From NCBI GenBank assembly GCA_963736525.1, contig CAVTPF010000014.1, positions 429,783 through 493,782 of the forward strand: a stretch of 64,000 nt of DNA, written 5' to 3'. Position 1 is the stretch's first letter. The number at the start of each line of letters is the position of its first letter. A program made the position numbers and the translations under genes. Positions 50,410-59,348 of this stretch are shown piece after piece. The notes under the pieces were generated by a model. The model made no database searches. It was not told where the DNA came from and saw nothing but the letters and a program-made list of their open reading frames with translations. Source of the DNA: Bog-473 sp963736525 (GTDB lineage Bacteria > Actinomycetota > Acidimicrobiia > Acidimicrobiales > RAAP-2).

Positions 50410-52071
50410 TCATCGGGAATAGACAACGGTGGAGGGGTCGCGGAAGACGGTCACCGATCCCGGAGGTACGGGTTGCGACGATGAGGCGACGGTGATCTTC
50501 CACCGATCGGCTCCCTCGGTCGGGGTGCAGATATAGCTGCTGGTCATCATGAATGCCCACGAGGCATTGTCCACGCAAGGTTCGTATCCCAATCGGGAGG
50601 CGGCAACAAGGAGCCCGACGACATCCATCCAGTCCGCGGTGGGGGCGCCCGGAGTGCCCAGCTGTATGGCCACGCCTTCATGCTTCTCGTCAGACGCCCT
50701 CTGGACGGAGGTTGCCATGGCGGGCAGGTTCGGATCTCCACGGTACGGGTTGTAGAAGCTTGTTTGGCTGGCGAGGATCAGCACCAGCCCGACGACGGCG
50801 AGGGCTGTCACTGCGGCAAGGACGGATCTCCTGCGCTCGTAGGTGAGTCGCCGGGCCGAAGCCGTGCGGACGCGGCTCCCGATTGCCATGACGAGCACGG
50901 CAAGCAGCAGTGGTGGGACCACGTAGTAGAAGTAGCCGGTGTAGACGAACGAGAGCTGGTCGACCCCCTTGAACCCGTAGAAGAAGACTTCGACGGTTGT
51001 CACGACCACTGCTCCCAGGATCGCGAAGTAGAAGAGCCGCTGTTCGCGGTCTGGCTCCCGCGCTCCCAGTGCGACTGCCGCGAGTCCGGAAAGGAGCAGG
51101 AGCGCACCCCCGACGTGCCCGCCCGGCCAGTACTGCGCCACATAGTGGACGACCTGGCTGAACGTGTGGGGGTTCGCCTGATTGTTGTTGTGGATGTAGT
51201 GCCAGTAGAGCGGCACCTCACCGGGCCAATGAAGGATCAACTCCAATGCGATCGGCACGAGGAAGATCACGACGATGACGATGCTCGCGACGAGAGATTT
51301 CGAGTGCGCGAGGAGTGCACTTCGTAGACGAGCTCGCCGGCGTGTGAGCAGGATCCAGGTCACCGCCACCACGACGACATACAGGCCCATGATGCCGACG
51401 AACGCGATGTGGCCGTGGACCAGGAGGCAGACGGCAAGCACGAAGGAGGGAAGATCCTCGAGCGCTCCAGTGGCAACTGACGCGCCAGCGACGACAGCCA
51501 GGAGAAATGGTGCGACGTACAGATACGGCATCCACGCCGACGCCCATGCAACGGTGCTGCCGGTGAGCAGCAACAGGACGCCCAGACCGAGCAGGGCGAT
51601 GAGCCACGATCCGGTTCGGCGGGTCAGCACCAGCATGACCAGCGTGATCATCACCCCGCTCAGAAAAAAGACGCCGAGGAGCTGACCGTTGTACTGGTAC
51701 GGCACGATGTGAAGGAGCGAGTAGAAGAGGTCCTGTCCGAACGATTGGATGTAGAGAAAGGCCGGCCCCGGATGGTTGAAGCCTTCCCGCGAGTAGTTCC
51801 CCACGAGAAGCTGAAAGTGGACGGCCTTGTTCACCAGGATGGAGTTGGCGGCGTAGTCGGTGTCCTCGCGAATTGGGTAGGAGAACACCGCATGCGTGCG
51901 TATGCACATCACGACGACCGAGAGCAGCCCGACGAGTGATCCGGCCAGAACCGAACCGGGAGGAAGCGGATGTCGCGGCAGCTGCCCGTGCGATGGCACT
52001 GTGCCCGACTGGCTTTCCAGCTCGAGTCGGCGACGCGTTTGCGATCGCTTGGTGTGGGCCCCGACCGTCAT
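50410..52071 (-). CDS. Multi-span membrane protein, GT-C glycosyltransferase-like
   Basis: A 553-residue protein with about eleven hydrophobic spans, for example VLAGSLVGLLSVVVMCIRTH, LIALLGLGVLLLLTGSTVAW and SFVLAVCLLVHGHIAFVGIM. The loop IREDTDYAANSILVNKAVHF after the first span has acidic residues, and NYSREGFNHPGPAFLYIQSF has the His-Pro-Gly-Pro pattern seen in some GT-C enzymes. The last 100 residues form an outer domain. It probably transfers sugars or decorates a surface polymer. ATG 52071 lies 9 bases after the GT4 stop, so it is in that operon. Confidence 0.75.
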   Translation of the reverse strand: MTVGAHTKRSQTRRRLELESQSGTVPSHGQLPRHPLPPGSVLAGSLVGLLSVVVMCIRTHAVFSYPIREDTDYAANSILVNKAVHFQLLVGNYSREGFNHPGPAFLYIQSFGQDLFYSLLHIVPYQYNGQLLGVFFLSGVMITLVMLVLTRRTGSWLIALLGLGVLLLLTGSTVAWASAWMPYLYVAPFLLAVVAGASVATGALEDLPSFVLAVCLLVHGHIAFVGIMGLYVVVVAVTWILLTRRRARLRSALLAHSKSLVASIVIVVIFLVPIALELILHWPGEVPLYWHYIHNNNQANPHTFSQVVHYVAQYWPGGHVGGALLLLSGLAAVALGAREPDREQRLFYFAILGAVVVTTVEVFFYGFKGVDQLSFVYTGYFYYVVPPLLLAVLVMAIGSRVRTASARRLTYERRRSVLAAVTALAVVGLVLILASQTSFYNPYRGDPNLPAMATSVQRASDEKHEGVAIQLGTPGAPTADWMDVVGLLVAASRLGYEPCVDNASWAFMMTSSYICTPTEGADRWKITVASSSQPVPPGSVTVFRDPSTVVYSR

Positions 52072-52080
52072 GTGCGCGTC

Positions 52081-53328
52081 TTATCGTTGGTCGCCCGCGT
52101 GCAGCAGCGCGGGGGCTCGCATGGGCCTCGTCGCCACGGGGACCCCCGCCCTCATGGCTTTGCTGATGTCGCTGAGCCTGTTTCGAATGGCGGTGCCGGC
52201 GGCAAGGGTGCTGTAGGACCGGCGAATGGTCCTCCCCGCTTCCTCGCCGATCGTCCGCCGCACTTCGGATCGCTTCGCCAGCAGTCTCATCCAGCGTGCC
52301 GCCTGGGTGATATCGGGTTCGGCCCACGACTTGCCAACCTCGTACAATTCGCCCATTCCGGGGTTGAGGTAGAGGTCACCCGGCGAGATGGTCCGCTCCC
52401 GGTACCCGACCATGCAGGAGTTCGACGGAGTCAGGAAGTCTTCGGGCCCGGAGAAGGCGGTCGCGATCACAGGCTTCTCGAAGTACATGGCCTCAGCAAT
52501 ACCGAGACCGAAGCCCTCTGCTCGATGCAGCGAGACGTAGACGTCGCACAACTTGACCAGCGCCGCGACCTCGTCAGACGCCATCTCGTGTTCGATGAGG
52601 ATGCCGCCCACGCCTTCGAGCTCGCGGCGAAGGAGCGCCCGTGCTTCGGGAAGACGAGCGAGGTTGAGCACCTTCATGACCAACTGAACGTCAGTCCGGC
52701 CGCGGCGGGATCCGAAGGCCTGTCGGTAGGCGTCGATGATCCCGAAGGGGTTCTTCCGGGCGAACGTCGAGTGCGCATCGAAATGAAAGAGAAAAGTGCA
52801 CGGGCGGTCGGGAAGTCCGAAGTCTCGGCGGGTGAGACCAGTGTTGATGGTTGGCTCCACCACGCAGGGCATGATCGTCACCTCGGTCTTCCCATGGCGG
52901 AGAAACATGTTCCGTACGAACTGGGTCGGAGCCCAGACTTCGTCCACCCGCTCGACGTCGGCCACGAGGTTGCTCGGAAGTGACCCAAGCTCCCAGAACC
53001 ATGAGCCAATCGTGTGGTGCGCGGGCCGTTCCTTGCGCAGGTCCAGTCCGGTGAGGTCGCCCACCTCGTTGATGTTGAAGTAGCACACCTCGGTGTCGTG
53101 GAGGCGACCGGCGGGAAGCGCTCGGAGGTTTGGGGGGAACCGCGACGGTTCCATCGGGGCCCAGTACGGGATGTCCTCCAGGGAAACCTCGACGCCCGCA
53201 CGACAAGCAGCGGCCACGGAGCGTCGCGCCGCCTCGGCCAGGCCGGTCGTGGCCGACCAGCAGCCGATCGCGGTCATGGCGACAGGCAGCGGTGGTCGCA
53301 AGGGTTCGCGGAGACGGAGATTGGTCAT
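52081..53328 (-). CDS. GT4-type glycosyltransferase
   Basis: A 415-residue GT-B fold enzyme. VEVSLEDIPYWAPMEPSRFP is the N-terminal domain, DEVWAPTQFVRNMFLRHG the domain junction, and the GT4 signature is LHRAEGFGLGIAEAMYFEKP followed by VIAT near 275-300. The C-terminal domain has VSLHRAEG. The donor sugar is not readable. It lies 10 bases from the coiled-coil methyltransferase gene upstream and 9 bases from the membrane protein gene downstream. Confidence 0.9.
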   Translation of the reverse strand: MTNLRLREPLRPPLPVAMTAIGCWSATTGLAEAARRSVAAACRAGVEVSLEDIPYWAPMEPSRFPPNLRALPAGRLHDTEVCYFNINEVGDLTGLDLRKERPAHHTIGSWFWELGSLPSNLVADVERVDEVWAPTQFVRNMFLRHGKTEVTIMPCVVEPTINTGLTRRDFGLPDRPCTFLFHFDAHSTFARKNPFGIIDAYRQAFGSRRGRTDVQLVMKVLNLARLPEARALLRRELEGVGGILIEHEMASDEVAALVKLCDVYVSLHRAEGFGLGIAEAMYFEKPVIATAFSGPEDFLTPSNSCMVGYRERTISPGDLYLNPGMGELYEVGKSWAEPDITQAARWMRLLAKRSEVRRTIGEEAGRTIRRSYSTLAAGTAIRNRLSDISKAMRAGVPVATRPMRAPALLHAGDQR

Positions 53329-53338
53329 AAATGTGGAT

Positions 53339-54571
53339 TTACGGCCGTGTGGCGATTACCGCATAGTCGGAGGGAACGGCGAACCGGGCGTTGAATGCAT
53401 CGATGACCGGCTTCACGTCGGAGTACCAGGGCTCGCCCTCCACTGGGTCGGCTATGACGTATTCCCCCCGCGCCAGTCGCCGCACCTCGATGTCAACGAT
53501 GCCGCGGCTGGCCAGGATGAACTTCAACAAGTCTGGCGGAAGCGGATGCCGATGGGTCGGATCGAGATAGAAGGTCAGCGAGCTGACCATGACGTTTTCG
53601 GGATTGGGCGTTTCGAAGATCATGACGCCGCCCGACTTCAGGGCCCGCATGCTCAGGTCGATGAAGTTGACCAACTCGCCGATGGGCAGATGCTCGACAA
53701 CGTGGATCGCGGTGACCGCTCCCAACGTCGATGGCTCGAGCGATTCGAAGTGGGCGACTGCGTCGACGTTCAGGGCGGCGAGATCGCGCTCCTGACATGC
53801 GGCGACGCAGAGTGGATTGGAGTCGACGCCGTAGGCCTCGATCCCTGCCTCACTCAGCACGCGGAGCAGTTCGCCTCGGCCGCAGCCGACGTCGAGGACC
53901 GGTCCCAGGTCCTTGATCGACTCGAGATCCGGCAGGTACTCCCTCACGCGGTCCCGGATGACCAATTCGGGTCCTCGGAACGCCTCGGCGAGTGCTGCAT
54001 CGAAGGCGTCGAGGTCGGGAAGGCGCCGGGGGCGGGTGGGTTCCCCGGAGACGGGCTCCGGCGTGGGGCGCTTGTCGAGGGCCATCTCCATGGCGGCCAG
54101 TGTCGGCAGCACGCTGGCCATGCTCATCGCATACGTCGAGCGGAACTCGTTGAGCTCGAGGGCCAACTCACCGATCTCCCGGCGGAGGATCCCGTCGGCG
54201 GCCACTTGGCGAGCGAAATCCAGCTCCCTGACGTTCTCGATCAGCTTGTCGTGTCGCGTGAGGATCTCCGCCACGGTCTCGAGGGTCGATTCAAAGCGCT
54301 CGAGCGTCTTCTGGGCTTCGTCCAGCTGTTCGACGCGAGCGTGGAGGGTCTCCGAGATGTTGGCCAGCTGCGCACGGGCATCTGCCAGCTGCGCCCGGGC
54401 GTCGGCCAGCTGCGCGTCCGTCCGGCGGTTGAGCTCGATCTGCCGACGCAAAACCGGCCATGAGAGGCGGGCGATCAGCCGATTCCACGGATGCTTCCAC
54501 GATGGAGGAAGGCCTAGATCCGCGGGATCGTCAGCCGTGGCGCTACCGGCGGATGGGGAATCACCGTTCAT
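53339..54571 (-). CDS. Coiled-coil methyltransferase (surface-glycan type)
   Basis: A 410-residue protein. Residues 45-160 are heptad-rich and include QLADARAQLADARAQLAN, a seven-residue tandem repeat coded by 21-base DNA repeats. The C-terminal half is a class I methyltransferase: motif I GPVLDVGCGRGELLRVLSEA, GIEAYGVDSNPLCVAACQER and TAIHVVEHLPIGELVNFIDL. A coiled coil followed by a methyltransferase recalls chain-capping proteins of O-antigen systems (such as WbdD), which act as rulers; this is inference. ATG 54571 is preferred over GTG 54577. Confidence 0.85.
   Translation of the reverse strand: MNGDSPSAGSATADDPADLGLPPSWKHPWNRLIARLSWPVLRRQIELNRRTDAQLADARAQLADARAQLANISETLHARVEQLDEAQKTLERFESTLETVAEILTRHDKLIENVRELDFARQVAADGILRREIGELALELNEFRSTYAMSMASVLPTLAAMEMALDKRPTPEPVSGEPTRPRRLPDLDAFDAALAEAFRGPELVIRDRVREYLPDLESIKDLGPVLDVGCGRGELLRVLSEAGIEAYGVDSNPLCVAACQERDLAALNVDAVAHFESLEPSTLGAVTAIHVVEHLPIGELVNFIDLSMRALKSGGVMIFETPNPENVMVSSLTFYLDPTHRHPLPPDLLKFILASRGIVDIEVRRLARGEYVIADPVEGEPWYSDVKPVIDAFNARFAVPSDYAVIATRP
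54363..54418. repeat. 21-base tandem repeats in the coiled-coil region
   Basis: Two full units and one partial unit with period 21 begin at 54363, 54384 and 54405, each with GCCAGCTGCGC. They code for QLADARA heptads on the minus strand, so changes in copy number would lengthen or shorten the coiled coil by one heptad. Confidence 0.8.
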
Positions 54572-54709
54572 GGCCACATACTAGGTTTGGGTGGTGCGGG
54601 CCGATCGGCATAGGACCCGCCGTCACGCGCTCTGGTGTGCCGCCCGTATGGGCGTCGGCAGCGCGACGGACCACGACGTTCGACAAGGAAGTCCCTTAGC
54701 ATTGGTGCC

Positions 54710-55744
54710 GTGCCTTCCCAGTTGATGCCAGCCGCCGTCTACGTGGGCAACGGCAGGATCGCCGTTGAGGAGGTCCCCTGTCCAGAGCCGGGACCCGGTG
54801 ACGTGCTCGTCGAGATTGCCGAGTGCGGGATTTGCGGATCCGATCTGCACATGGTCCTGGAGCGGTACGCCAAGCCCGGTGCCATCCTCGGTCACGAGTG
54901 GTCGGGCATCGTGGCCTCCGCACCTCGCGGCTCCGGGTGGTCTCCCGGTGATCGGGTCGTGGACAGTCCGACCTCGGGGTGTGGCGTGTGCCGGCCCTGC
55001 CGACGGGGGCGCCCTTCGGTGTGCCTCACGCGTGCCCCGACCTCCCACCTCGGGTACCGCGGTGCGTTCTGCCGGTACAAGACGGTCGCGGCCGACGGCC
55101 TGATCCGAATACCCGATTCTCTGCCGACCAGGGTGGCGGCTCTGACCGAACCGACGGCCATAACCCTGCACGCCGTCCGGCTGGCCGGCGTCGGTCCCGA
55201 TGATCGCGTGCTCGTCACCGGGGCCGGTCCGGTCGGGCTGCTCATCGTCGCCGTGTTACGCGCACAGGGGTTATCCGACATCACCGTGAGCGAACCTTCC
55301 GATGTCCGGCGCCAACGGGCGCTCGAAGTCGGCGCCTCCCGGGTGGTGACACCCGACCTGCTCGTGGACCCGCCGATGGCGTTGCCGGTGGCGGAGCCCT
55401 ACGCAGTCGCGTTCGAATGCTCGGGATACGCCAGAGCCGCCGAGGCCGCCCTCGGCCAGCTGGACTATGCCGGCACGCTGGTGATCGTCGGTACAGGTTT
55501 CGAACCACCTCGATTCAATCAGAACCGTTTGATCATCTTCGAGCTCGAGATCGTCGGCGCCTACAACTACAACGACGACGGCTTCCAGCCCGCGGTTGAC
55601 CTCCTCGACAGCGGAACGTTGCCAGTCGAGTCGTTGATCGAACCCAACGACATTCCGCTCGGTGACGTGATGGACTCGATGGAGCGGCTCTCCCGGGGCG
55701 AGATCCCCGGCAAGGTGATGGTTCGACCGGCTCTGTCGTCATGA
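54710..55744 (+). CDS. Zinc-dependent MDR dehydrogenase
   Basis: A 344-residue medium-chain dehydrogenase. ECGICGSDLHMVLERY has the catalytic Cys, GAILGHEWSGIVAS the His-Glu pair, and SGCGVCRPCRRGRPSVC the structural zinc set. The cofactor loop is RVLVTGAGPVGLLIVAVLRA. GTG 54710 is used; ATG 54725 is the alternative. It is divergent from the coiled-coil methyltransferase gene and overlaps the VOC-like gene downstream by four bases, so it may belong to the same sugar-modification programme. The substrate is unknown. Confidence 0.9.
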   Translation: MPSQLMPAAVYVGNGRIAVEEVPCPEPGPGDVLVEIAECGICGSDLHMVLERYAKPGAILGHEWSGIVASAPRGSGWSPGDRVVDSPTSGCGVCRPCRRGRPSVCLTRAPTSHLGYRGAFCRYKTVAADGLIRIPDSLPTRVAALTEPTAITLHAVRLAGVGPDDRVLVTGAGPVGLLIVAVLRAQGLSDITVSEPSDVRRQRALEVGASRVVTPDLLVDPPMALPVAEPYAVAFECSGYARAAEAALGQLDYAGTLVIVGTGFEPPRFNQNRLIIFELEIVGAYNYNDDGFQPAVDLLDSGTLPVESLIEPNDIPLGDVMDSMERLSRGEIPGKVMVRPALSS

Positions 55745-56199
55745 GCGGGACGCCATTTGCCCCCCGGATCAATCACGTGGCGATGAGTGTGGACGCCGAC
55801 GTCCTCAACGATGAAGGCCGGGCCGCGCTCCTCGACTTCTTCTCGGAAGTCTTCGGATGGACTGAGGGAGACAACAGCACGGAAGAGGGGAATCCGCTGA
55901 TCCTCTACACCGGGGCATTGGGCCAGTTCCTGTACCTGTTGCCGGCGAGGGACGAATACATGGTTACTCCGAACATGGACCACTTCGGGATGGAGGTGTC
56001 TTCGAAGGAGGAGTTGTTGGAGTTGCTGGAACGGGTGCGGGCGTACCAGCGCAAAGACGACCGTGTCAGTGTCACCGATGTCGGCGCCATGACGACGCGC
56101 TACAACGAGAACGAATACACGCTCACCAACGCCTACTTCCGGTTCTTGCTCCCGCTCTGGATCGAGCTCCAGCACATCGAGCAACGATCCGAGCACTGA
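55741..56199 (+). CDS. VOC-like protein
   Basis: A 152-residue protein with VOC-type strands (PRINHVAMSVDADVLNDEGR, LGQFLYLLPARDEYMVTPNM, DHFGMEVSSKEELLELLER) but an incomplete metal set compared with the other VOC genes here. ATG 55741 overlaps the dehydrogenase stop by four bases (ATGA). It ends the glycan-type cluster. It may be a binding or isomerase protein; the lineage is uncertain. Confidence 0.75.
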   Translation: MSGTPFAPRINHVAMSVDADVLNDEGRAALLDFFSEVFGWTEGDNSTEEGNPLILYTGALGQFLYLLPARDEYMVTPNMDHFGMEVSSKEELLELLERVRAYQRKDDRVSVTDVGAMTTRYNENEYTLTNAYFRFLLPLWIELQHIEQRSEH

Positions 56200-56677
56200 C
56201 CTCCCGCCCAATGTCGCCGTTGGGATCCGCGCAGGTCGCACGAGCAGATCTCACCGTGTGACGCGACTATCGAGATGGACGCGGACACGGGGGTTACCGT
56301 CTACTTCGCTCGTGCTCTCAGAAGGCGGGGCACGCGACGTGAGGGACGCGGGCGCGCACCTGCATCGCTTTGCGGGATTGTCCCTAGCTTCTGGCTGCGT
56401 CCATCCGTGACGATGGCGTTCTACGCGCATGCCTTCGAGCGGGCTGCGGCGCAGGCTGTGTCTGCCGTGGCAGACGCCTTTACGGCTTCGTCCGGCTCTA
56501 AGGCTGCCGGATGGTGACTGGCCCCCGCTCAGTGGCGACGCCATCGTCGTGCGAGGGTGGCCGGATGCTGAACGACGACCTGGCGACGACCTGGCCGTCA
56601 ACGCCGCCAGCGTCTTCTTAGAGAGCGGGCTGACACCGGGAATCAGTAACCCGCCCGCCTCATACTGGGGAAACGAG

Positions 56678-56702
56678 TGGAGGCGATGAGACTCGAACCC
56701 AC
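56678..56702 (-). other. tRNA 3'-end-like fragment (possible attachment-site remnant)
   Basis: On the minus strand a T-arm-like segment (GTGGG, TTCGAGT, CTCAT) is followed by CGCCTCC and an A, the layout of a tRNA T-arm, acceptor 3' strand and discriminator base. No matching 5' acceptor strand (GGAGGCG) lies within 100 bases upstream, and CCA is not encoded. It therefore looks like a tRNA fragment, such as the half-site left by an integrated element, or a decayed tRNA. Confidence 0.35.
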
Positions 56703-57106
56703 GAACCACTTGACTGCCAGACTCTTCCGACCCCATTCGTCCTTGATTGACGTTGGTCGTCTAGGTGCATCCACAAGGGAGAACTGAAGTCGGCGCCGTT
56801 GCGGAGGACAGCCCGAAGTCGTCCCGGTCCGTGCCAGCCGTGACCAAGATGTGCCCGCGTCCCACCGGTTAGGACACCAGCCGGACCGGAGGGGGGTGGG
56901 GGTTGCTCGGCCGCCCACGCCAGGCAAGGGGGACCCTGCGCGTCTTGCAAAGAGGGCACGCGAGGGCGGGGCCGACGTCTCCCTAGGTGGCTGATGGGAC
57001 TGCCCCACTCCGGCAGCATCGAGTGGGATACCCATGCGTAACCGAGGCGAGGTCCCGACATGGGACGCTCCCGGTGGAGTTCTCTACCAGTTGACCGGAA
57101 CGGGTT

Positions 57107-57139
57107 CCCGGATGGCACCGACGTCTGGAGCTGCCATTC
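57107..57139. repeat. Degenerate repeat, copy 1
   Basis: The 33-base stretch ending GGAGCTGCCATTC shares roughly three-quarters identity with 59349-59381, which ends GGAGCTGCCGTTC, by eye alignment. The core TGGAGCTGCC is identical. Its nature is unknown. Confidence 0.35.
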
Positions 57140-57259
57140 GCCCTGGGAGTAGGTCTGAGATGTTGTTGGAAAGTTGTGCAGGTACCGGTCCGGTCGGCTC
57201 TACTCCCTCACCTATTGCACTGCCAGCATTAACCGAGACGAGAGCTGCGATTGAGATAA

Positions 57260-57478
57260 ATGGAAAAACTCGCTGATGAAATCGCCGAGCAGTCGGCGTT
57301 GGTCGATGAGAAGCTAAATCTTGCCGACTTGTCCCTACAACAGGCGAGGACCGTCGCAGAACTCGTTTATGTAGTAGCGGTCCAATGCCATGCTCTTGAT
57401 TCGCTGGGCACTCGGCTCGAAGGGTTGGAGAAGAAGGTGAAAAAGCTGCAAAAGAAGGCAGACGAACCGCAGAAGTAG
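57260..57478 (+). CDS. Small coiled-coil protein
   Basis: A 72-residue acidic-then-basic helical protein: MEKLADEIAEQSALVDEKLN, LSLQQARTVAELVYVVAVQC and a Lys-rich end (LEKKVKKLQKKADEPQK). The heptad spacing of hydrophobic residues predicts a coiled coil. ATG 57260 has a weak GAG-type ribosome binding site. Base use is less GC-rich than in most of the window, which could mean transfer. No family recognised. The antisense frame at 57367-57654 is less convincing. Confidence 0.55.
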   Translation: MEKLADEIAEQSALVDEKLNLADLSLQQARTVAELVYVVAVQCHALDSLGTRLEGLEKKVKKLQKKADEPQK

Positions 57479-57875
57479 GCCTCGCAATTGGCGCGAGCCG
57501 TCCCCCACCACCTTACGAACATCTCCACCAACGAGATCAGTTCAGAAGTGTACGCACGCTTCACGAGTTCCACTGCGTAGCGTCGGCCAGTGTCCCCCAC
57601 CAGGAGCCGCCCCCTGGCATCGCCCCGATCCGGGGCAAGGGCACCGTCCTCCAAGCGGTCAGATTACGCCTTGGGTCTCACATTGATTTGACCGCGCAGT
57701 AATCGAGGATGACTGCCCCCGTTCACCTGAACCGGATCCCGGGCGCACCGTGCGGCACAACGGTGCCACCCCAGTGGCGACGGGCTCCGAAACTAACCCT
57801 TACTCCGCGCTGGAAGGAAGGTCGCCGCGTCCGGCGCACCGCCGTACACACGCACGGGACCACCCGCCGAGCGAA
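57479..57875. other. Non-coding stretch
   Basis: About 400 bases without a supported gene. A weak hairpin (CTCGC...GCGAG near 57481-57497) follows the coiled-coil gene stop but lacks a T-tract. Antisense frames exist but show no domain or ribosome binding site. Confidence 0.6.
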
Positions 57876-58115
57876 TCAGTCTGATGCCGGGGCGACCCGA
57901 GACGTGAGGGACGAACTTGTGCCCTGCGCCCGAGAATGGAGTCCGCCGGCATCGGGCACGAGATGCGGAATGACGCCCGGCTGACCCGCACTCTCAGGTC
58001 CCCGTGTTGGGCTGCGCGTCACAAGCACCGCCGCACAGATGCCTGCGGCCAGCACAACGCCCAGTGCGGCCACAAAGAGCCGCCGTCTCAGCGTCAGTAT
58101 GGGCTGGCGAGTCAC
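57876..58115 (-). CDS. Small single-span membrane protein
   Basis: A 79-residue protein with a basic start and one span (LFVAALGVVLAAGICAAVLV) followed by a Pro/Gly/Ser-rich outer part. GTG 58115 is preferred because GGGAGA lies seven bases upstream; GTG 58133 adds six residues. No family recognised. Support is limited. Confidence 0.5.
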   Translation of the reverse strand: MTRQPILTLRRRLFVAALGVVLAAGICAAVLVTRSPTRGPESAGQPGVIPHLVPDAGGLHSRAQGTSSSLTSRVAPASD

Positions 58116-58224
58116 ATCCCATTCTCCCACCACCGGACGGAGCGTCTACGGCATCCCGATGGACACTTGGTGTCACCACTCCGCTTCCACACCTGGTGTC
58201 CCACTTCGCCGGGAGTGGGTTGCG

Positions 58225-59106
58225 TTATCTGCTCCCGAACGCGATTCGCGGCTCTTTGACTCGGGCCGACGCCCGGCCCAATCGGGTGATGAATTGCAGG
58301 AGTCGGTGCCGGGCAGCCTCGGCCGACGGTGTCAGACCCTGCCTGCCGACCACGTCCCAATGGCCTAGAACCACCGGCCGGAGGATGGCGTCATGGTGCA
58401 CGCCCAGGTCGTAGATCCCAGCTCGGGCAATGGCCTTTGCGTGCTGGGCGAAGTCTGGTATGCCGGTACCGGGCATCTCGAACCTCAGCACTTGACGCTT
58501 GATGGCCTCCATCATCCCCGAAGGATCGATCTCCAGCGCGGCCGACACCAGATCTCGGTAGAAGAGGTAGTGGAGGTTCTCATCTGCCGCCACCCGTTTC
58601 ATGACCGCGTAGCCCTCGGAGTCGGGCAACGCCTTCCCGGTGTTGTAGTGGGCGATTCGGGTCGCCAACTCTTGGAGGGCGAGATAGACGAACGCGTCGG
58701 CAATGGTCGCGGCCTGAGGGGAAACGCCGCCGGTGACCTGGGCCATCCGGGCCCGCTCCAGGTTGACGGGGTCGATGTGCCCGCTCATGATCAAGTAGTC
58801 CCGTAGGACGATCGAGTGCCGCCCCTCTTCGGCCGTCCACCGCCGGGTCCAATAGCCCCAGGCGCCGGCCCGGCCGAAGAGATTATCTATCGAAGCGAAG
58901 TAGTACGGCAGGTTGTCCTCGGTCAGCACGTTGACGAACACGGCACTGGCCACACCATCGGGCAGGGGTTCGGCGAACCCCACCTCTGGTGGCGGCCGCC
59001 ACTCGACGAGGTCGTGGGGAAACCACTCTTTGGCCATGCCTGTATGGCGGTCGACCAAGTGCTCTGCGGTCGGTTGGAGTTCGGCGAGCATGGTCGCGTC
59101 ATCCAT
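58225..59106 (-). CDS. Acyl-ACP desaturase family protein (DesA-type)
   Basis: A 293-residue ferritin-like diiron desaturase. The ligands are in NVLTEDNLPYYFASIDNLFG (Glu), WTAEEGRHSIVLRDYLIMSG (Glu-Glu-His) and VAADENLHYLFYRDLVSAAL (Glu-His), as in DesA1/DesA2 of mycobacteria, which introduce a double bond into acyl-ACP or acyl-CoA chains. ATG 59106 is supported by GGAGGAGGG before it. A 10-base palindrome at 59152-59161 lies 45 bases upstream of the start. It is the second diiron protein in the window, distinct from 40250-41335. Confidence 0.92.
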   Translation of the reverse strand: MDDATMLAELQPTAEHLVDRHTGMAKEWFPHDLVEWRPPPEVGFAEPLPDGVASAVFVNVLTEDNLPYYFASIDNLFGRAGAWGYWTRRWTAEEGRHSIVLRDYLIMSGHIDPVNLERARMAQVTGGVSPQAATIADAFVYLALQELATRIAHYNTGKALPDSEGYAVMKRVAADENLHYLFYRDLVSAALEIDPSGMMEAIKRQVLRFEMPGTGIPDFAQHAKAIARAGIYDLGVHHDAILRPVVLGHWDVVGRQGLTPSAEAARHRLLQFITRLGRASARVKEPRIAFGSR

Positions 59107-59151
59107 ATCCGGCCCTCCTCCCTTGGTGGTAGCCGTCCGCCGGACCTGCAC

Positions 59152-59161
59152 GTACCGGTAC
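59152..59161. promoter_or_regulatory. Palindromic site upstream of the desaturase gene
   Basis: GTACCGGTAC is a perfect 10-base palindrome 45 bases before the desaturase ATG. It could be an operator for a lipid-responsive regulator, but it is short and could occur by chance in GC-rich DNA. Confidence 0.3.
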
Positions 59162-59348
59162 TCCCGGACGCCGTGGGAACGAGGCAGCTCGCTCGGCAAA
59201 GATATCGCAGCTGTGGAGCACCACTTTCGGATCCAGTTCCAAAGCCGAAAGGTGGGGACATGGCGGACTGTGGAAGATCGAAATGGAGTGCCCCTCTCGC
59301 TGGTTCGGGCGTGTCCCAGCCGGGCCTGAGTTGGGCTCGACGCGCCGC

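Larger units (their letters stand above)
56200..57259. other. Gene-poor stretch with a tRNA 3'-end-like fragment
   Basis: About 1060 bases without a convincing gene. Open frames here are short, arginine/serine-rich and in competing frames on both strands. A tRNA-3'-end-like fragment lies at 56678-56702, and a degenerate repeat begins near 57107. I see no promoter, operon or terminator that I can support. Confidence 0.6.

Noticed and set aside
56678..56760. Complete tRNA on the minus strand
   Set aside because: No 5' acceptor strand, D-arm or anticodon stem can be fitted; only the 3' end is tRNA-like.
57367..57654. 95-codon minus-strand ORF opposite the coiled-coil gene
   Set aside because: It overlaps a better-supported coiled-coil ORF on the plus strand and has no ribosome binding site or domain.
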